This document shows positions 4,056 through 5,512 of a stretch of DNA of 5,512 bases, piece by piece. The stretch covers positions 1 through 5,512 of the forward strand of contig JABSSP010000126.1 of assembly GCA_013213985.1 (NCBI GenBank). The letters run 5' to 3'. The notes beneath the pieces are model-generated. The model did no database searches and was not told the origin of the DNA. It was given only the letters and a program-made list of their open reading frames with translations. Within the stretch, counting starts at the first letter, position 1. The number at the start of each line of letters is the position of its first letter. Origin of the DNA: Candidatus Babelota bacterium. GTDB taxonomy: Bacteria; Babelota; Babeliae; Babelales; Vermiphilaceae. A program made the translations under genes and the position numbers.

Positions 4056-5512
4056 ATGGAACCGGCAAACCAAGATAAATTGTCACACACGGGTGTTAAA
4101 CAAGTTTTGATTGAAGACGAATTAAAAAGTTCGTTTCTTGACTATGCGATGTCTGTTGTTGTCAGTCGTGCGATACCTGATATTCGCGATGGTTTAAAGC
4201 CAGTGCATCGACGTGTGTTGTACACGATGCATCAACTTGGTTTTCATCACAACAAGCCGTATCATAAATCTGTCCGCGTAGTCGGTGATGTACTCGGTAA
4301 ATATCATCCACATGGTGACCAAGCGGTGTATAACACCATGGTTGGTATGGTGCAACCTTTTTCAAAACGATATCCTCTACTTGACGGTCAAGGTAACTGG
4401 GGATCCGTTGACGGAGACAATGCGGCGGCTATGCGTTACACCGAAGTGCGCATGGAAAAAATTGCACAAGAATTACTTGCCGATCTTGATAAAGATACGG
4501 TTCTTTTTGTTCCTAACTTTGACGAATCAACCGTTGAGCCAACTGTTTTACCAAGTAAATTGCCGAACTTGTTAATTAATGGAACAACTGGTATTGCCGT
4601 TGGTATGGCGACATCAATTCCGCCACACAATCTTGCAGAAGTTGTTGATGGTTGTTTGGCACTGTTAAAAAATCCTGATCTTACTGATGATGAATTGTTC
4701 ACAATTATTCCAGCACCAGATTTTCCAACCGGTGGTATTATTTGTGGCCGATCAGGAATTGTTCGAGCATATAAAACTGGTCGCGGTAAGTTAACATTGC
4801 GTGGTGTTGTTGAGATTGAAGAAAATAAAAAACATAATCGGTTAATTATTACTGAATTGCCCTACGCGGTTAATAAAGCATTGCTGACTATGAAAATAGC
4901 TGATCACGTGCGCAACAAAGTTATTGAAGGTATTTCAAATATTAAAGACGAGTCAAACCGTAAAGGGATGCGTCTTATTATTGATCTTAAAAAAGGCGAA
5001 GTTCCTCAAGTCGTATTAAACCAGCTTTATAAATATACTAACTTACAAACGACGGTTTCTTTCTTAATGCTTGGTCTTCTTGATAATCGGCCAATGGTTT
5101 TCACGTTGCGTGAAATGATTCAACACTTTAATGCGCATCGTAGAGAAGTTGTCTATCGGCGCAGTTCTTATGAACTTAGAAAGGCGCAAGCACGCGAACA
5201 TATTTTTGCTGGATTTATTATTGCATTACAAAATGTTGATGAGGTTGTTGCTCTTATTAAAGAATCAAAACACGCAGACGAAGCAATTGAAAAATTAAAT
5301 AAACGATTCTTACTGAGTTCAGAACAAGGTAAAGCAATTCTTGAAATGAAACTTCAGCGCTTGACCGGACTTGAGCAAGAAAAAATTCACCAAGAAATGG
5401 AAGAGTTGCGCAAGCGCGTTGCCCAATTACAATTAATTATCCAAGATGAAGCTATATTAAAAAGTGTTGTGATTAAAGAGTTAGAAGAAGTTAAAGAACG
5501 ATATGCAGATGC
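4056..5512 (+). CDS. gyrA: DNA gyrase subunit A, N-terminal 485 residues (cut by window edge)
   Basis: GyrA is the DNA-breaking and rejoining subunit of gyrase, the A2B2 type II topoisomerase that adds negative supercoils with ATP. Seen: ELKSSFLDYAMSVVVSRAIPD (from 22), DGLKPVHRR (45-53), a winged-helix region with GKYHPHGD (81-88), and the catalytic Tyr128 in AAAMRYTE. The tower region has GIAVGMATSIPPHN and DFPTGG. The long coiled-coil arm and C-gate follow, with MKLQRLTGLE, up to the point where the linker to the C-terminal domain begins. WGSVDGD before AAAMRYTE is GyrA-like; ParC has a different spacing (typically APDDPKSF). The GyrA box and beta-pinwheel are off the edge, so the final test against ParC is not visible. 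Oddity: the quinolone-contact positions equivalent to E. coli Ser83 and Asp87 are Gln89 and Asn93. It is transcribed away from all other genes in the window. Confidence 0.95.
   Translation, partial: MEPANQDKLSHTGVKQVLIEDELKSSFLDYAMSVVVSRAIPDIRDGLKPVHRRVLYTMHQLGFHHNKPYHKSVRVVGDVLGKYHPHGDQAVYNTMVGMVQPFSKRYPLLDGQGNWGSVDGDNAAAMRYTEVRMEKIAQELLADLDKDTVLFVPNFDESTVEPTVLPSKLPNLLINGTTGIAVGMATSIPPHNLAEVVDGCLALLKNPDLTDDELFTIIPAPDFPTGGIICGRSGIVRAYKTGRGKLTLRGVVEIEENKKHNRLIITELPYAVNKALLTMKIADHVRNKVIEGISNIKDESNRKGMRLIIDLKKGEVPQVVLNQLYKYTNLQTTVSFLMLGLLDNRPMVFTLREMIQHFNAHRREVVYRRSSYELRKAQAREHIFAGFIIALQNVDEVVALIKESKHADEAIEKLNKRFLLSSEQGKAILEMKLQRLTGLEQEKIHQEMEELRKRVAQLQLIIQDEAILKSVVIKELEEVKERYAD

Noticed and set aside
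4162..4702. Frames at 4162-4365 and 4436-4702 (minus) and 4285-4575 (plus) within gyrA
   Set aside because: All overlap the highly conserved GyrA reading frame and encode nothing recognisable.
4056..5512. Topoisomerase IV subunit ParC instead of GyrA
   Set aside because: The segment before the catalytic Tyr reads GSVDGDNAAAMRYTE, as in GyrA. The C-terminal domain that would settle it is outside the window.

Overview
The window is from a low-GC bacterium. It holds one complete conserved gene (lepA, minus strand), two conserved genes cut by the window edges (a TroA-type metal-binding protein on the minus strand at the left edge, gyrA on the plus strand at the right edge) and, between lepA and gyrA, a tandem pair of related small genes for exported or membrane proteins that I do not recognise. 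Everything from 1 to 3832 runs leftward; gyrA runs rightward from 4056, so 3833-4055 is a divergent intergenic region. The lineage cannot be fixed from this sequence. The LepA looks closer, from memory, to the mitochondrial GUF1 branch than to E. coli LepA, and the AT-rich composition with unknown small exported proteins would suit a host-associated lineage such as Candidatus Dependentiae, but that is a guess.

Left part (1-2766): lepA (2684 to 867) is followed after 18 bases by the metal-binding protein gene (848 to beyond 1), so the two are probably co-transcribed. The 82 bases upstream of lepA hold two perfect TATAAT boxes on the minus strand, each inside an 11-bp direct repeat with a period of exactly 20 bp.

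Middle part (2767-3832): this is the most interesting region. The two genes share a leader (AAATAATAAG), a Shine-Dalgarno at the same spacing, an N-terminal hydrophobic signal, a conserved block of the form RVxxCxxVxxKLSxWGK, a hydrophobic segment and a C-terminal domain with two CX3C motifs. Both are broken at the DNA level. The downstream copy (3320-2767) lacks one A in the A-run right after its ATG, so the long frame has no start. The upstream copy (3832-3362) has an in-frame TAA at 3451-3449, just before its CX3C...CX3C tail. That stop lies in a 9-bp near-duplication whose loss would restore the family motif exactly. The upstream copy also carries T9C6 and T10 runs in its signal sequence. 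The pair may be decaying pseudogenes, slippage-switched genes or homopolymer sequencing errors; the sequence alone cannot decide.

Right part (3833-5512): the intergenic region has a candidate extended -10 and a good Shine-Dalgarno for gyrA, plus a weak candidate promoter for the small-gene pair. The GyrA N-terminal part is canonical except that the two main quinolone-contact positions (E. coli Ser83 and Asp87) are Gln and Asn.
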